From NCBI GenBank assembly GCA_012034595.1, contig JAAUPE010000007.1, positions 1-64,000 of the forward strand: a stretch of DNA of 64,000 nt. Reading direction: 5' to 3'. Below are positions 33,545 to 43,466 of this stretch, piece by piece. A program made the position numbers and the translations under genes. A model generated the notes under the pieces. It ran no database searches and was not told the DNA's origin. It saw only the letters and a program-made list of their open reading frames with translations. Positions within the stretch are counted from its first letter, which is position 1, and each line of letters opens with the position of its first letter. Source of the stretch: Calothrix sp. CSU_2_0. GTDB lineage: Bacteria; Cyanobacteriota; Cyanobacteriia; Cyanobacteriales; Nostocaceae.

Positions 33545-34591
33545 ATGACCCAGAAGAATGAAACAGCAGTTCTTTTTTTGACGCTATTAATTACATTGGG
33601 ATTAGTAGGTGGTGTTTACTTTTGGTTGGCTCGAAATATGAATGTAAAATTTGTATCTTCAAGCAGTAATTCGTCGCAGCAATCCTCACAATTATCTCCA
33701 AAAGCAAACGAAGAAACTCTTGCCCAGGTGCAAAACGTCCCTAGTGGATTATTTCGTTACGGTGGTAGTACAACTTGGGCACCTATTCGTAGAGAAGTAG
33801 ATTCAGCCATCAAAACAGTTTTGCCCAAATATCAAATTAGTTACACCGATCCGATATCGGGAACACCAGGTTCGGGTTCGGGAATTAGAATGCTACTGGA
33901 TAACCAACTTGCATTTGCCCAATCGTCCCGTTCCCTAGAACCTCAAGAACACCAGATTGCCCAGCAAAAAGGGTTTACCCTCAAAGAAATACCCATTGCC
34001 ATTGATGGAATTGCGATCGCGGTTCATCCAAATTTAAATATTTCCAGTTTGACGATCGAACAACTCAAACAAATTTACACAGGTAAAATCACAAATTGGC
34101 AACAAGTTGGTGGACCAAAGTTACCTATTAAACCCTATTCACGTCGTTTAGAAGATGGGGGAAGCGTGGAGTTTTTTTCCAAAAATATTTTAGAACAAGA
34201 AAAATTTGGTAGTAATGTTCAATTTATCTTCAACACGACCGCAGCTTTAAGACAAATTGCCCAAAATGAAGGCAGTATTTATTACGCATCTGCACCGGAA
34301 GTCATTTCCCAATGTACTGTTAAAACCTTACCGATTGGACGCAAAGCAAGTGAAGTTTTTGCCCCACATCAAGAACCATCAGAGACTAAAAGCCAATGTC
34401 CACAACAACTCAACCAAATCAACCAAGAAGCGTTTCAATCGGGAAAGTATCCAATAACTCGAAGATTATTCGTGATTGTCAAGCAGAATGGACAAATTGA
34501 CCAACAAGCTGGTGAAGCCTACGCTCGATTATTATTAACTGACCAAGGTCAAGCATTAATTTCTCAATCAGGATTTGTCAGAATTAAGTAG
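33545..34591 (+). CDS. PstS-like phosphate-binding protein, membrane anchored
   Basis: N-terminal TM; RYGGSTTWAPIRREVDSAIKTV...GSGSGIRMLLDNQLAFAQSSRSL...IDGIAIAVHPNLNISSLTIEQLKQIYTGKITNWQQVGG. Confidence 0.9.
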   Translation: MTQKNETAVLFLTLLITLGLVGGVYFWLARNMNVKFVSSSSNSSQQSSQLSPKANEETLAQVQNVPSGLFRYGGSTTWAPIRREVDSAIKTVLPKYQISYTDPISGTPGSGSGIRMLLDNQLAFAQSSRSLEPQEHQIAQQKGFTLKEIPIAIDGIAIAVHPNLNISSLTIEQLKQIYTGKITNWQQVGGPKLPIKPYSRRLEDGGSVEFFSKNILEQEKFGSNVQFIFNTTAALRQIAQNEGSIYYASAPEVISQCTVKTLPIGRKASEVFAPHQEPSETKSQCPQQLNQINQEAFQSGKYPITRRLFVIVKQNGQIDQQAGEAYARLLLTDQGQALISQSGFVRIK

Positions 34592-34711
34592 TTTAATCAG
34601 ACAAAATCCAGAATTCACAATTAGTATAAACTTTGAGTATTGATTTTATAATTTTCTAGCTTTGGTACAGCGATCGTCAAATCCAACGAACATTAATTAA
34701 TATGTCCGAAT

Positions 34712-35803
34712 ATGTCACAATATGTCGCAAAAAATGAAACACCAATTCTAATTCTGTCACTGCTAATCACAATTGCCCTAATAGCAGGTGGTTTTTGGTG
34801 GTTTAACAAAAATTTTAGTAGCTTAAACTTAAACTCCAATCAAGCGACTAATTCCCCAACAACTAATTCTCAACCAGATGATAACAACAAACCCGTAGAG
34901 GAAAAAAATACCTCTAGCACTGGCACAACTTTAGCTAGCTTGCAAAATGTCCCCACAGGACTATTTAACTACGGTGGAAGCACATCCTGGGCACCAATTC
35001 GTCTCGCAGTAGACTCAATCATTCAAAGAGAAAAACCCGAATATCGATTGCGATACGTACAACCAAATAATGTAACACCAGGTTCAGCTACAGGAATCCA
35101 GTCTCTCATCGATGGTCAGCTAGCCTTTGCTCAATCTTCTCGACCAATTACAGACCAAGAAATAGCTCGTGCCAAACAAAGAGGCTTTGACCTCAAACAA
35201 ATTCCTGTAGCAATCGATGGATTAGCAGCAGCAGTCAACCCGAATCTAAGCGTTCCAGGCTTAACAGTAGAGCAATTAAAGTCAATTTACACGGGCAAAG
35301 TAAATAATTGGCAAGAATTAGGTGGTTCCGATATTCCTATCAAACCCTATTCCCGTCGGATTGAAGATGGTGGAACCGTCGAGCTATTTGTTCAGGACAT
35401 CTTGGGTGGTCAAAAATTTGCTCCCACAGTGGAATTTGTTTCCACCACCACCCAAGCGCTGAAAAAAGTCGCAGAGAATCCCGGTAGTATTTACTTCGCT
35501 TCTGCACCAGAAGTAGTTCCCCAATGCTCGATTAAACCTTTACCCTTGGGACGAACCCCAGGTAAATATGTTAGCCCTTACCAAGAACCATTCATTCTCC
35601 CGTCTGAATGTCCCGGTAAACGCAACAAACTAAACATTGAAGCATTTCAATCTGGTAATTATCCAATTACCCGTAATCTGTTCGTGGTGGTCAAACAGAA
35701 TGGGCAAATCGAACAACAGGCTGGTGATGCATACGCCAACTTACTACTTACACAGCAAGGACAGGAACTAATTTCCCAAGCTGGATTTGTGAAAATTCGA
35801 TAA
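34712..35803 (+). CDS. PstS-like phosphate-binding protein, paralogue of 33545..34591
   Basis: NYGGSTSWAPIRLAVDSIIQREKPEYRLRYVQPNNVTPGSATGIQSLIDGQLAFAQSSRPI...LKSIYTGKVNNWQELGG. Confidence 0.9.
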   Translation: MSQYVAKNETPILILSLLITIALIAGGFWWFNKNFSSLNLNSNQATNSPTTNSQPDDNNKPVEEKNTSSTGTTLASLQNVPTGLFNYGGSTSWAPIRLAVDSIIQREKPEYRLRYVQPNNVTPGSATGIQSLIDGQLAFAQSSRPITDQEIARAKQRGFDLKQIPVAIDGLAAAVNPNLSVPGLTVEQLKSIYTGKVNNWQELGGSDIPIKPYSRRIEDGGTVELFVQDILGGQKFAPTVEFVSTTTQALKKVAENPGSIYFASAPEVVPQCSIKPLPLGRTPGKYVSPYQEPFILPSECPGKRNKLNIEAFQSGNYPITRNLFVVVKQNGQIEQQAGDAYANLLLTQQGQELISQAGFVKIR

Positions 35804-35924
35804 TTTAAAGATGATGCTCAATCAAAAAGCAGCGTGAGGAGAGTATCTAGAAACCCCCCTACAGCGCCATCTAGCCAGTTTTGCGACCCCAGCACGGAGA
35901 TGACATTACCGTGCCGTGGATGCC

Positions 35925-36683
35925 CTAATTGACTCGGTTGATCGACTCAGCAGGTAAGCAGATTAGATTATCGCCTTGAGTCAAAATTAGACCGCGTTGA
36001 CGCAGTTTACCCATTAGACGAGTCACAGTAACGCGAGTTGAACCGATCGCACTACCAATTTGAGCATGGGTTAGAGGGAATGGCAAACAGTAACCGCGAA
36101 TAACATCAGGGTCAGTTTCACTCATCGCTGGCTCACCATATTCCTCAATCAACAAAGTGAGGAAGCCCAGGAGTCGGTCAATTGTGCGCCGTTGTCCTAA
36201 GGCACTCAACCACAGCAATTTACGCTGGTGCTGATACCTGAAAGCATCCATGACTTCGCGGCGGAAATGGGGCCAGTTGTCTAAGTCATGCCAGTACATC
36301 CACAACACCGCAGTTTGGTCAACGTGGGCGTAAGCTTGGAGTGTGAAAGGAGACTGAGCAACAATTTCAAACGGCTGACCCGCACCAACGAATCCTAAGA
36401 AAGCTTCTTCTGGAGTTCGATTGATGCGACGGGACGTTAACTGACTGGCTGTAGCACTGACTTGAGCGGTTCCGACCATGCGGATCGCACCCCTTTGCAC
36501 TAAGTACAACAATCCAGGTCGAGCTGGAATGCGCTCATCTTTGCTGAAGGTACGGCAGCGATAGTGTTCTTGAGCCCAGTCAAGAATACGTTGCCAAGTT
36601 AAAAAAGGACGTGATGCCTCTGAAAAGGAGGATGGAGATTGCATAGGTAACAAAGAGCGTTTGGCTGAAGACAAAGACGTCAA
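35925..36683 (-). CDS. Crp/Fnr family transcriptional regulator (not NtcA itself)
   Basis: C-terminal LTHAQIGSAIGSTRVTVTRLMGKLRQRGLI (HTH_Crp); N-terminus differs from NtcA. Confidence 0.88.
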   Translation of the reverse strand: MTSLSSAKRSLLPMQSPSSFSEASRPFLTWQRILDWAQEHYRCRTFSKDERIPARPGLLYLVQRGAIRMVGTAQVSATASQLTSRRINRTPEEAFLGFVGAGQPFEIVAQSPFTLQAYAHVDQTAVLWMYWHDLDNWPHFRREVMDAFRYQHQRKLLWLSALGQRRTIDRLLGFLTLLIEEYGEPAMSETDPDVIRGYCLPFPLTHAQIGSAIGSTRVTVTRLMGKLRQRGLILTQGDNLICLPAESINRVN

Positions 36684-36955
36684 AATAAAAGGTGCAAGGA
36701 GTGTCTTTGTGTGGCACTTTCAGGCTTAACACCTAACGTGCCAGCCATGTTAAAGGGTAGAAATAACTCTCTACTCTTTTTGTTATACATCCTACTGTAC
36801 AATGAAGGTAGTGAATTTTACCGATTATTTATTAAATTTCATGGAATTCTTATTTTTCTCCTCCTAAATTAAATCTATATTAAAGTTATGTCGGAAGGTA
36901 GATGACATAAGAATACGAATTTTGGTACTCACCCCTACTGTCATCAGTATACTCT

Positions 36956-37799
36956 GTGCAGCAAATGCTACCAGTTAGCAAATACACATCAATTAAGCAG
37001 TTAGTAAATGGTCATTTCCAAGTATCGCTAAGTATTTATGCTTCCTATGCGAAAAACTTATACATGCTCAAAGAAGGGAATTTTGTCTATCAAAGTCGAG
37101 AAAAATGTAAAGTTTTGTATCTTTCTGGGATAGCTCTGAAGCTGGGTAAGGGTTATCAGGTGGATGCTTCAGCGATCGCACATCAAATTGCTTCTCATTT
37201 TTTAAGAAATTGTGACAAAGATTTCCAAGTTGAGATATTAGGCTCTGGTTTGATTCAGGTTGAAGTTGCGGATGCGGTAATCGCGGGCTGTTTTCAAAGT
37301 CTGATTGAGGGAGTGGGGGGGGGGAGCAAGTTTTTTACCTTCTTCAATGTCTCTGGCTTCTGATTCCCTGTTTGGGGTGCAGTATGCTCACGCACGTTGT
37401 TGCTCTTTGTTAACATTGGGGGAGCGCGAGGGATTGATACGAATTAATCAACACCTACAGATACCCTGGCTAATCGAAGATGAAGCTGGTGGGGATAGGG
37501 TGGAGGGAAAATTCCGTTTAAACGATTTAACTTCTTGGCGTTTAATTGGCGAACTTGTAGCTGCATTGGACGATTTCGCCGATCGCGATCGCGTTGATAT
37601 GGGACATTGGCAGAAAACAGCAATATCTATAAGTAAGGCTTTTGAGGATTTTTGGCGGAGTTGTCGCATTTGGGGTGAGGTGAAAATCGACTCACCCGAA
37701 CTGGCACTTACGAGATTGGGATTGGTACTGGTGACTCAAGTTGTATTGCAGTTTCTTTTGGAAGATAAGTTAGGCATTTCTGCCCTTCGAGAATTATAA
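36956..37799 (+). pseudogene. DALR anticodon-binding domain protein, split at a G10 homopolymer (ORFs 36956..37363 and 37305..37799)
   Basis: QSLIEGVGG|GASFLPSSMSLASDSLFGVQYAHARCCSLLTLGEREGLI is continuous if the G10 run at 37315-37324 is read as G9. Confidence 0.85.
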
Positions 37800-37853
37800 G
37801 GAAATTTGTTTTTTGTTCAATTCTTAAAAGATAATAAATTTTTGTAACAATTG

Positions 37854-37882
37854 TTGACAGAATGAGGTAGTCGAGCTACATT
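37854..37882 (+). promoter_or_regulatory. Sigma-70-like promoter for a candidate small RNA
   Basis: TTGACA (37854-37859), 17-nt spacer, TACATT (37877-37882). Confidence 0.7.
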
Positions 37883-37884
37883 TA

Positions 37885-37960
37885 CTGGTGTGTGAGGAGC
37901 GAACCAGCAAGGACACCGAGACGAAACACGGCCAGTCGTCGGTGTCCTTTCTGATTTTTT
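37885..37960 (+). ncRNA. Candidate small ncRNA with two hairpins and an intrinsic terminator (possibly Yfr2/Cyano-1-like)
   Basis: CTGGT-gtgtgaggagcga-ACCAG stem-loop, then AAGGACACCGA...TCGGTGTCCTTT stem followed by gaTTTTTT; consensus-like promoter upstream and no ORF. Confidence 0.65.
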
Positions 37961-38055
37961 ATTATTTGATAGTAGTTAATTGGTTAGTGGTTAATAGTTA
38001 ATTGGTGGATGTTTGTGATGTACAATTCAAGCAAATGCCGAATCAGCAATAAGCA

Positions 38056-38898
38056 TTAACTCAAAAGAAATTTTTCGATGGCGGCTGCGACACCATTTTG
38101 TTCGACATTGGGAGCAATCCATTGTGCGATCGCCTTGACTCCATCAGGGGCATCACCCATTGCGACACCAATACCAGCATATTGCAGCATTTCTAAATCA
38201 TTAAAATTATCACCAATAGTCATGACATTAGCTGGTTGAAGTCCCAGCATTTGTTCTGCGAGGTAGCGAACTGCTGTACCTTTATTCACAGATGGATTTG
38301 TCGCTTCAAAGAAGGTTGCCACTGAGGTGGTCAGGTAAAGTTCTGCGGGTGTATATTGACGACGTAAATTTCCTAGTAACTGACTAATAATATTGGCATC
38401 ATCGCACAGAGCTAGAACTTTGGTTGGTTCATTGCCGAGGGTTTCGCGCAAATCACCAACAGGAATAGCATTTATATTGGAACGTTTTGCATAGATTTTG
38501 CTTTCCCTGGTGAGTTCCCGCACATAGAGTTCGTCATTGATATAAAAATGTACCGATAATAAGTCCTTTAATTCGGGTTGCTCGAAATAATCGAGTAATT
38601 GCTCGGCTGTTTCCCGTTTGACTGTAAGGTGTCGGTGAATTTTACTTGTTGCGGGTTCTTGAATCCAAGCACCTTGATATGCAATTAAAGGTAGAGTTGA
38701 ACCGATTTCCTGATGGAAACGCAAAGCCGAGCGATACATTCTTCCAGTGGCGATCGCAACTTGGATTCCTTTTGTTTGTGCTTGTGCGATCGCACGAGTC
38801 ACTGTTTTGCTAATCCTATTTGAGTGTCCGGCGATCGTCCCATCAATATCGACTACTAGCAGTTTGATATCATTTGTCGATGTATTCTCATTGGTCAT
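38056..38898 (-). CDS. Cof-type HAD-IIB family hydrolase
   Basis: IKLLVVDIDGTIAGHSNRISKTVTRAIAQAQTKGIQVAIATGRM...VMTIGDNFNDLEMLQYAGIGVAMGDA; start at MTNENTS (38898) or MQKTL (38913). Confidence 0.92.
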   Translation of the reverse strand: MTNENTSTNDIKLLVVDIDGTIAGHSNRISKTVTRAIAQAQTKGIQVAIATGRMYRSALRFHQEIGSTLPLIAYQGAWIQEPATSKIHRHLTVKRETAEQLLDYFEQPELKDLLSVHFYINDELYVRELTRESKIYAKRSNINAIPVGDLRETLGNEPTKVLALCDDANIISQLLGNLRRQYTPAELYLTTSVATFFEATNPSVNKGTAVRYLAEQMLGLQPANVMTIGDNFNDLEMLQYAGIGVAMGDAPDGVKAIAQWIAPNVEQNGVAAAIEKFLLS

Positions 38899-38975
38899 CA
38901 AAGTTTTTTGCATAAATAGCTGTCTCATCAGGTGAATCCCCAGTATGAGGTTATCAGGGTGACAGTGTACAGCAT

Positions 38976-39107
38976 ATGAAAAAAGATTTGCACGTAAGGT
39001 TGAGTGAACGTAGATTAAATAAGTTACGCCAATACGCAGTAGACAAGGATAAAACGATAACTCAAGTAATAGAAGAATTAATTGATACCTTGTTGGAAAC
39101 AAAATAA
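38976..39107 (+). CDS. 43-aa ribbon-helix-helix-like protein
   Basis: MKKDLHVRLSERRLNKLRQYAVDKDKTITQVIEELIDTLLETK*; below the ORF-track length cut-off. Confidence 0.7.
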   Translation: MKKDLHVRLSERRLNKLRQYAVDKDKTITQVIEELIDTLLETK

Positions 39108-39393
39108 ATACTTTGGCACAATCTCACATTGACTGAGTACAGTACAGATGTGAGGATAAAAGCTGTTTCAGCTAATGCCGCATCTGGGGAGAAGGGAAAA
39201 AAGAATAATACTAGGACTTACCAAAAAGACTAAGCAATACAATTAACGAGCTAATCTCTTGGTTTAATATCGCACCTTGTATATTATCCTTGGCTTTTTG
39301 GAAAAGTCGAGGATATTAAATAAAAGACCAATGTTCCTGATGGGAAGCTAATGGCTACAATAAAGGGTGTCGATCGCAAAAAAGTAAATTAAG

Positions 39394-42381
39394 TTGACTT
39401 CCGAATCTTCTACCGCACAACGTCCAACGTTCATCCTTGTCGATGGACACTCACTCGCATTCCGTTCGTACTTCGCTTTTGCAAAAGGACGAGAAAAGGG
39501 ATTGCGAACAAAATCGGGAATCCCCACCAGTGTTTGCTTTGGTTTCCTCAAATCGCTTTTGGAGGTAATTGCCAAGGAACAACCCAGTAATATTGCGATC
39601 GCATTCGATTTGGGTTTACCGACTTTTCGTCATGAAGCTGATGATACCTATAAAGGCGATCGTCCGGGTACTCCTGAAGATTTTGTTCCGGATTTGAAAA
39701 ATCTGCACGAATTATTGGATGCGCTCAATCTCAAGGTGTTGACTGCACCAGGTTATGAAGCGGATGATATTTTGGGAACTTTATCACAAAAAGCTACTAA
39801 TGCTGGCTATCGGGTGAAAATTCTCACGGGAGATAGGGATTTATTTCAATTGGTTGACACGGAGAAAGAAATCAAGGTTCTCTATTTAAGTAAGGAATCG
39901 TTACAGCGATCGAGTTCTGGTTTACCTGAGTTTGGAGAAGCGGAAGTTAAGGATAAACTTGGTGTTTTACCTTCGCAGGTGATTGATTATAAAGCGCTTT
40001 GCGGTGACAGTTCTGATAATATTCCTGGTGTGAAGGGAATTGGTGATAAAACCGCAATTCAATTATTAAATACGTATAATTCTCTTGATAATGTCTATGC
40101 TTCGTTAAGTGAAATTAAAGGTGCAACTCTGAAAAAGCTGGAAGCTGGCAAGGAGGATGCCCAAAGGTCGCGCTATTTAGCTACTATTGTTCAAGATGTT
40201 CCTATTGAAATAAATTTAGATGACTGTAAGTTAGAAGGTTTCGATACAAGTAATCTAATACCAATTTTAGAGAAATTAGAATTTAATTCGTTTCTTGGGA
40301 AAATCAATCAAATACAAGAACGTCTTGGTGGTGTTATCGCTGAAAATCAAGATTCTTTGACAGATAAAATAACTAATACAAATCAAGATAGAACTAATAC
40401 TAATACTAATATTAATACTGTTTCTAACAGTTCAGTTTCTAGCAGCGATTTCGATTTATGGTTTTGGAGTCCAGAGGATACCGACGCATTACAACAACAA
40501 CCGACTTCTGATGTTCAACCGCAAATTATTGACACTGAAGCGAAATTAGATGAGTTAATTAAAATATTAAAGAGTTACACAAATCCACAAATACCTGTGG
40601 CATGGGATACGGAAACTAGCGATTTAGAACCTCGTGATGCAAAATTGGTCGGTATTGGTTGTTGTTGGGGTATCAAACCTGGTGAAGTTGCTTATATTCC
40701 CCTAAATCATTGTCAAGGTGAAAATCTAAGTCAAAATTTGGACTTAGAAACAACACTTGCAAAGCTAAAGCCAATACTCGAAAATGATGAATATCCAAAA
40801 GCTTTCCAAAATACTAAATTTGACCGTTTAATTTTTAGATGTCAGGGAATTAATCTAGCTGGAACTGTATTTGACACAATGTTAGCTAGTTATGTTTTAA
40901 ACCCAGATAATAGTCACAATTTAAATGCGATTACCGAGCGATATTTGGGTTTAAATTTAAATACCTATGAAGATTTGGTTCCCAAAGGTAAAAATATTGG
41001 CGATATTGAGATTAAGAAAGTTGCTTATTATTGCTGCTTACAAGTTCATGCCACATTTCAACTGGTTGCAAAGATGCGGGAAGAACTTGAGAAAAATTCA
41101 ATTTCTTTAAAGTTACTTTTGGAAGTTGAACAACCGCTTGAACCAGTTTTAGCGGAGATGGAATATTCGGGAATCCGTATCAATACAGATTATCTGCAAG
41201 AACTTTCGCAAATTTTAGAAACTGATTTAGCTAAGTATGAAAAAGAAGTTTATGAAATTGCTGGGGAAACATTTAATTTAGGTTCTCCCAAAAAACTTAG
41301 CCAAATTTTATTTGAAAATCTAGGTTTAAGTACTAAATATTCGCGCAAAATCCAAACAGGTTATTCTACAGATGCCGCAACTTTAGAACGTTTAAGTGAA
41401 GTTGACAATACGGGAATTATAGAAGCAATTATCGAATACCGTACACTTTCCAAATTAAAATCTACTTATGTCGATGCATTACCAAAATTAGTACGTCCAG
41501 ATACTCAGCGCATCCACACAGATTTTAATCAAACTGCAACATCTACAGGACGTTTATCTTCATCGAATCCCAACTTACAAAATATCCCAATTCGGACTGC
41601 ATTTAGTCGTCTTATTCGTAAAGCATTTTTACCTCAAAATGGATGGTTGATGGTAGCTGCTGATTATTCGCAAATAGAATTACGAATTTTAGCTCATTTA
41701 TGTGAAGAACCAATTTTGTTGCAAGCTTATCAGAATAATGAGGATATTCACACAGTTACCGCAAGATTAATGTTTGAAAAAGACGATATTTCCGATAGCG
41801 ATCGCAGAGTAGCTAAAATCATTAATTTTGGTGTAATTTATGGTATGGGTTCGCTGAGATTTTCCCGTTCTACTGGTGTCGATAAAAATTTAGCGAATGA
41901 GTTTATCAAGAAGTTTTATACCCGCTATCCCAGAATTTTTGAATATTTGGAAACTGTGAAAAAGCAAGCTATATCTAATGGCTATGTTGAGACTATTTTA
42001 GGTCGTCGTCGCTATTTTGATTTTACAGTCAATAGTTTACGAAATTTAAAAGGCACGAATCCCGAAGAGATTGATTTGAGTAAGCTGAAAAATTTAGGTG
42101 CTTACGATTCTGGTTTACTTCGTGCTGCTGCAAATGCTCCAATTCAAGGTTCTAGTGCTGATATTATTAAGATTGCAATGGTACGTATGCAAGAGGTTTT
42201 AAAAAACTATCGAGCTAGATTGTTGTTACAAGTTCATGATGAATTGGTGTTTGAAGTTCCACTCAATGAATTAGATGAATTACAAGTACAGATTAAGTCA
42301 GTCATGGAAAATGCGGTAAGTTTACGAGTTCCATTGTTAGTCGAAGCTCGTGCTGGTGATAATTGGATGGATACAAAGTAA
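39394..42381 (+). CDS. polA: DNA polymerase I
   Basis: 5'-exonuclease (LVDGHSLAFRSYFAF), 3'-exonuclease (PVAWDTETSDLEPRDAKLVGI) and polymerase motifs (AADYSQIELRILAHL, LLQVHDELVFEVP); TTG start. Confidence 0.98.
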   Translation: MTSESSTAQRPTFILVDGHSLAFRSYFAFAKGREKGLRTKSGIPTSVCFGFLKSLLEVIAKEQPSNIAIAFDLGLPTFRHEADDTYKGDRPGTPEDFVPDLKNLHELLDALNLKVLTAPGYEADDILGTLSQKATNAGYRVKILTGDRDLFQLVDTEKEIKVLYLSKESLQRSSSGLPEFGEAEVKDKLGVLPSQVIDYKALCGDSSDNIPGVKGIGDKTAIQLLNTYNSLDNVYASLSEIKGATLKKLEAGKEDAQRSRYLATIVQDVPIEINLDDCKLEGFDTSNLIPILEKLEFNSFLGKINQIQERLGGVIAENQDSLTDKITNTNQDRTNTNTNINTVSNSSVSSSDFDLWFWSPEDTDALQQQPTSDVQPQIIDTEAKLDELIKILKSYTNPQIPVAWDTETSDLEPRDAKLVGIGCCWGIKPGEVAYIPLNHCQGENLSQNLDLETTLAKLKPILENDEYPKAFQNTKFDRLIFRCQGINLAGTVFDTMLASYVLNPDNSHNLNAITERYLGLNLNTYEDLVPKGKNIGDIEIKKVAYYCCLQVHATFQLVAKMREELEKNSISLKLLLEVEQPLEPVLAEMEYSGIRINTDYLQELSQILETDLAKYEKEVYEIAGETFNLGSPKKLSQILFENLGLSTKYSRKIQTGYSTDAATLERLSEVDNTGIIEAIIEYRTLSKLKSTYVDALPKLVRPDTQRIHTDFNQTATSTGRLSSSNPNLQNIPIRTAFSRLIRKAFLPQNGWLMVAADYSQIELRILAHLCEEPILLQAYQNNEDIHTVTARLMFEKDDISDSDRRVAKIINFGVIYGMGSLRFSRSTGVDKNLANEFIKKFYTRYPRIFEYLETVKKQAISNGYVETILGRRRYFDFTVNSLRNLKGTNPEEIDLSKLKNLGAYDSGLLRAAANAPIQGSSADIIKIAMVRMQEVLKNYRARLLLQVHDELVFEVPLNELDELQVQIKSVMENAVSLRVPLLVEARAGDNWMDTK

Positions 42382-42409
42382 AAAGGTATAAAGGTATTTT
42401 AGATTTTGG

Positions 42410-42592
42410 ATTTTAATTTCCTTCTGACTTCTAATTTCTAACTTCTGATTTCTAACTTCTAATTTCTAACTTCTGATTTCTAACTTCTGATTTCTAACTT
42501 CTGATTTCTGATTTCTGACTTCTAATTTCTGACTTCTGACTTCTGACTTCTAACTTCTAACTTCTGACTTCTGATTTCTGACTTCTCGATTT
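42410..42592. repeat. Long heptanucleotide array (TTCTGAY/TTCTAAY)n
   Basis: About 180 bp of near-perfect 7-mers directly after polA. Confidence 0.9.
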
Positions 42593-42612
42593 TAAACAAT
42601 AAATATACTCTA

Positions 42613-42720
42613 ATGGTAATATCCGATCGCTGGCTAGAATGGTTAACTGTATTTAGTTATATTGGGTTAACACTATTTGTAATTGGGTGTATTCTCATTG
42701 CGGGAAAAAATAAAGCTTAA
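42613..42720 (+). CDS. 35-aa single-TM small protein
   Basis: MVISDRWLEWLTVFSYIGLTLFVIGCILIAGKNKA*; below the ORF-track cut-off. Confidence 0.45.
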   Translation: MVISDRWLEWLTVFSYIGLTLFVIGCILIAGKNKA

Positions 42721-42724
42721 TTTC

Positions 42725-43000
42725 TTAAAAATCTTCATCGCTAAAAAATTCCGGTTCATCATCAAACTTAGAATTCCCACCTCCTGAACCCGCAAAACCC
42801 CATAAAGGTTTGAGAATTGCCACACTAATCATCCCAATACCCGCACTAAACGCTAAAACCAAACCAAACGGTATTTGAATCGACTGGGAAGAGAGAAATT
42901 TTAGAGATATTGGTTCTGCATTTTGAACTGAAATAACCGCGATCGCAATCACCCAAACTGCAATGATTAGTGATGTCAATAAGTTCACAATAGTTTTCAT
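42725..43000 (-). CDS. LapA/DUF1049 family membrane protein
   Basis: MKTIVNLLTSLIIAVWVIAIAVISVQNAEPISLKFLSSQSIQIPFGLVLAFSAGIGMI. Confidence 0.8.
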   Translation of the reverse strand: MKTIVNLLTSLIIAVWVIAIAVISVQNAEPISLKFLSSQSIQIPFGLVLAFSAGIGMISVAILKPLWGFAGSGGGNSKFDDEPEFFSDEDF

Positions 43001-43466
43001 TTTATTAATTTATATCAAGTTTTGTAAATTTTTTATAATTACAATCATAAAGATTTTAGTTCCAAAATCAATAGGTACAATACTAGTAGTGGCTGACAAA
43101 ATAGAAAATATTTAAACCAGTTTGATAACTAGAAAATTTGTATCTAAGATAGCTTTTGTATTTGTCACAATAGATATAGCAGAGTCCGAGAATTTTCATT
43201 CTGTGGTGCTTCAACTCAAATTTGAGTATGGGAAGAAACTACAATTAATTTTTTAATAGTATAGATTGTATCCAAATAGTAACTAAATTAAGATTCTTAG
43301 TTTTGTACTAGAACTAATTGCCGTATAAATAATTGCTCTATTTTTACTAAGTGTCTATTTTTTATGACATTAATGCTGAATTTTATTTACATCTTTGTTT
43401 AAATCTTCAAAGTCAGCTAATTTCAGATAATTTGCTAACTATATTTTCTCTCACCCAACCCGAACA

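Noticed and set aside
35925-36683. ntcA
   Set aside because: Crp-family HTH is present but the N-terminal sequence does not match NtcA; left as a generic Crp/Fnr regulator.
42410-42592. Possible CRISPR array
   Set aside because: Period of 7 with no spacer structure; a simple-sequence heptad array, and no cas genes nearby.
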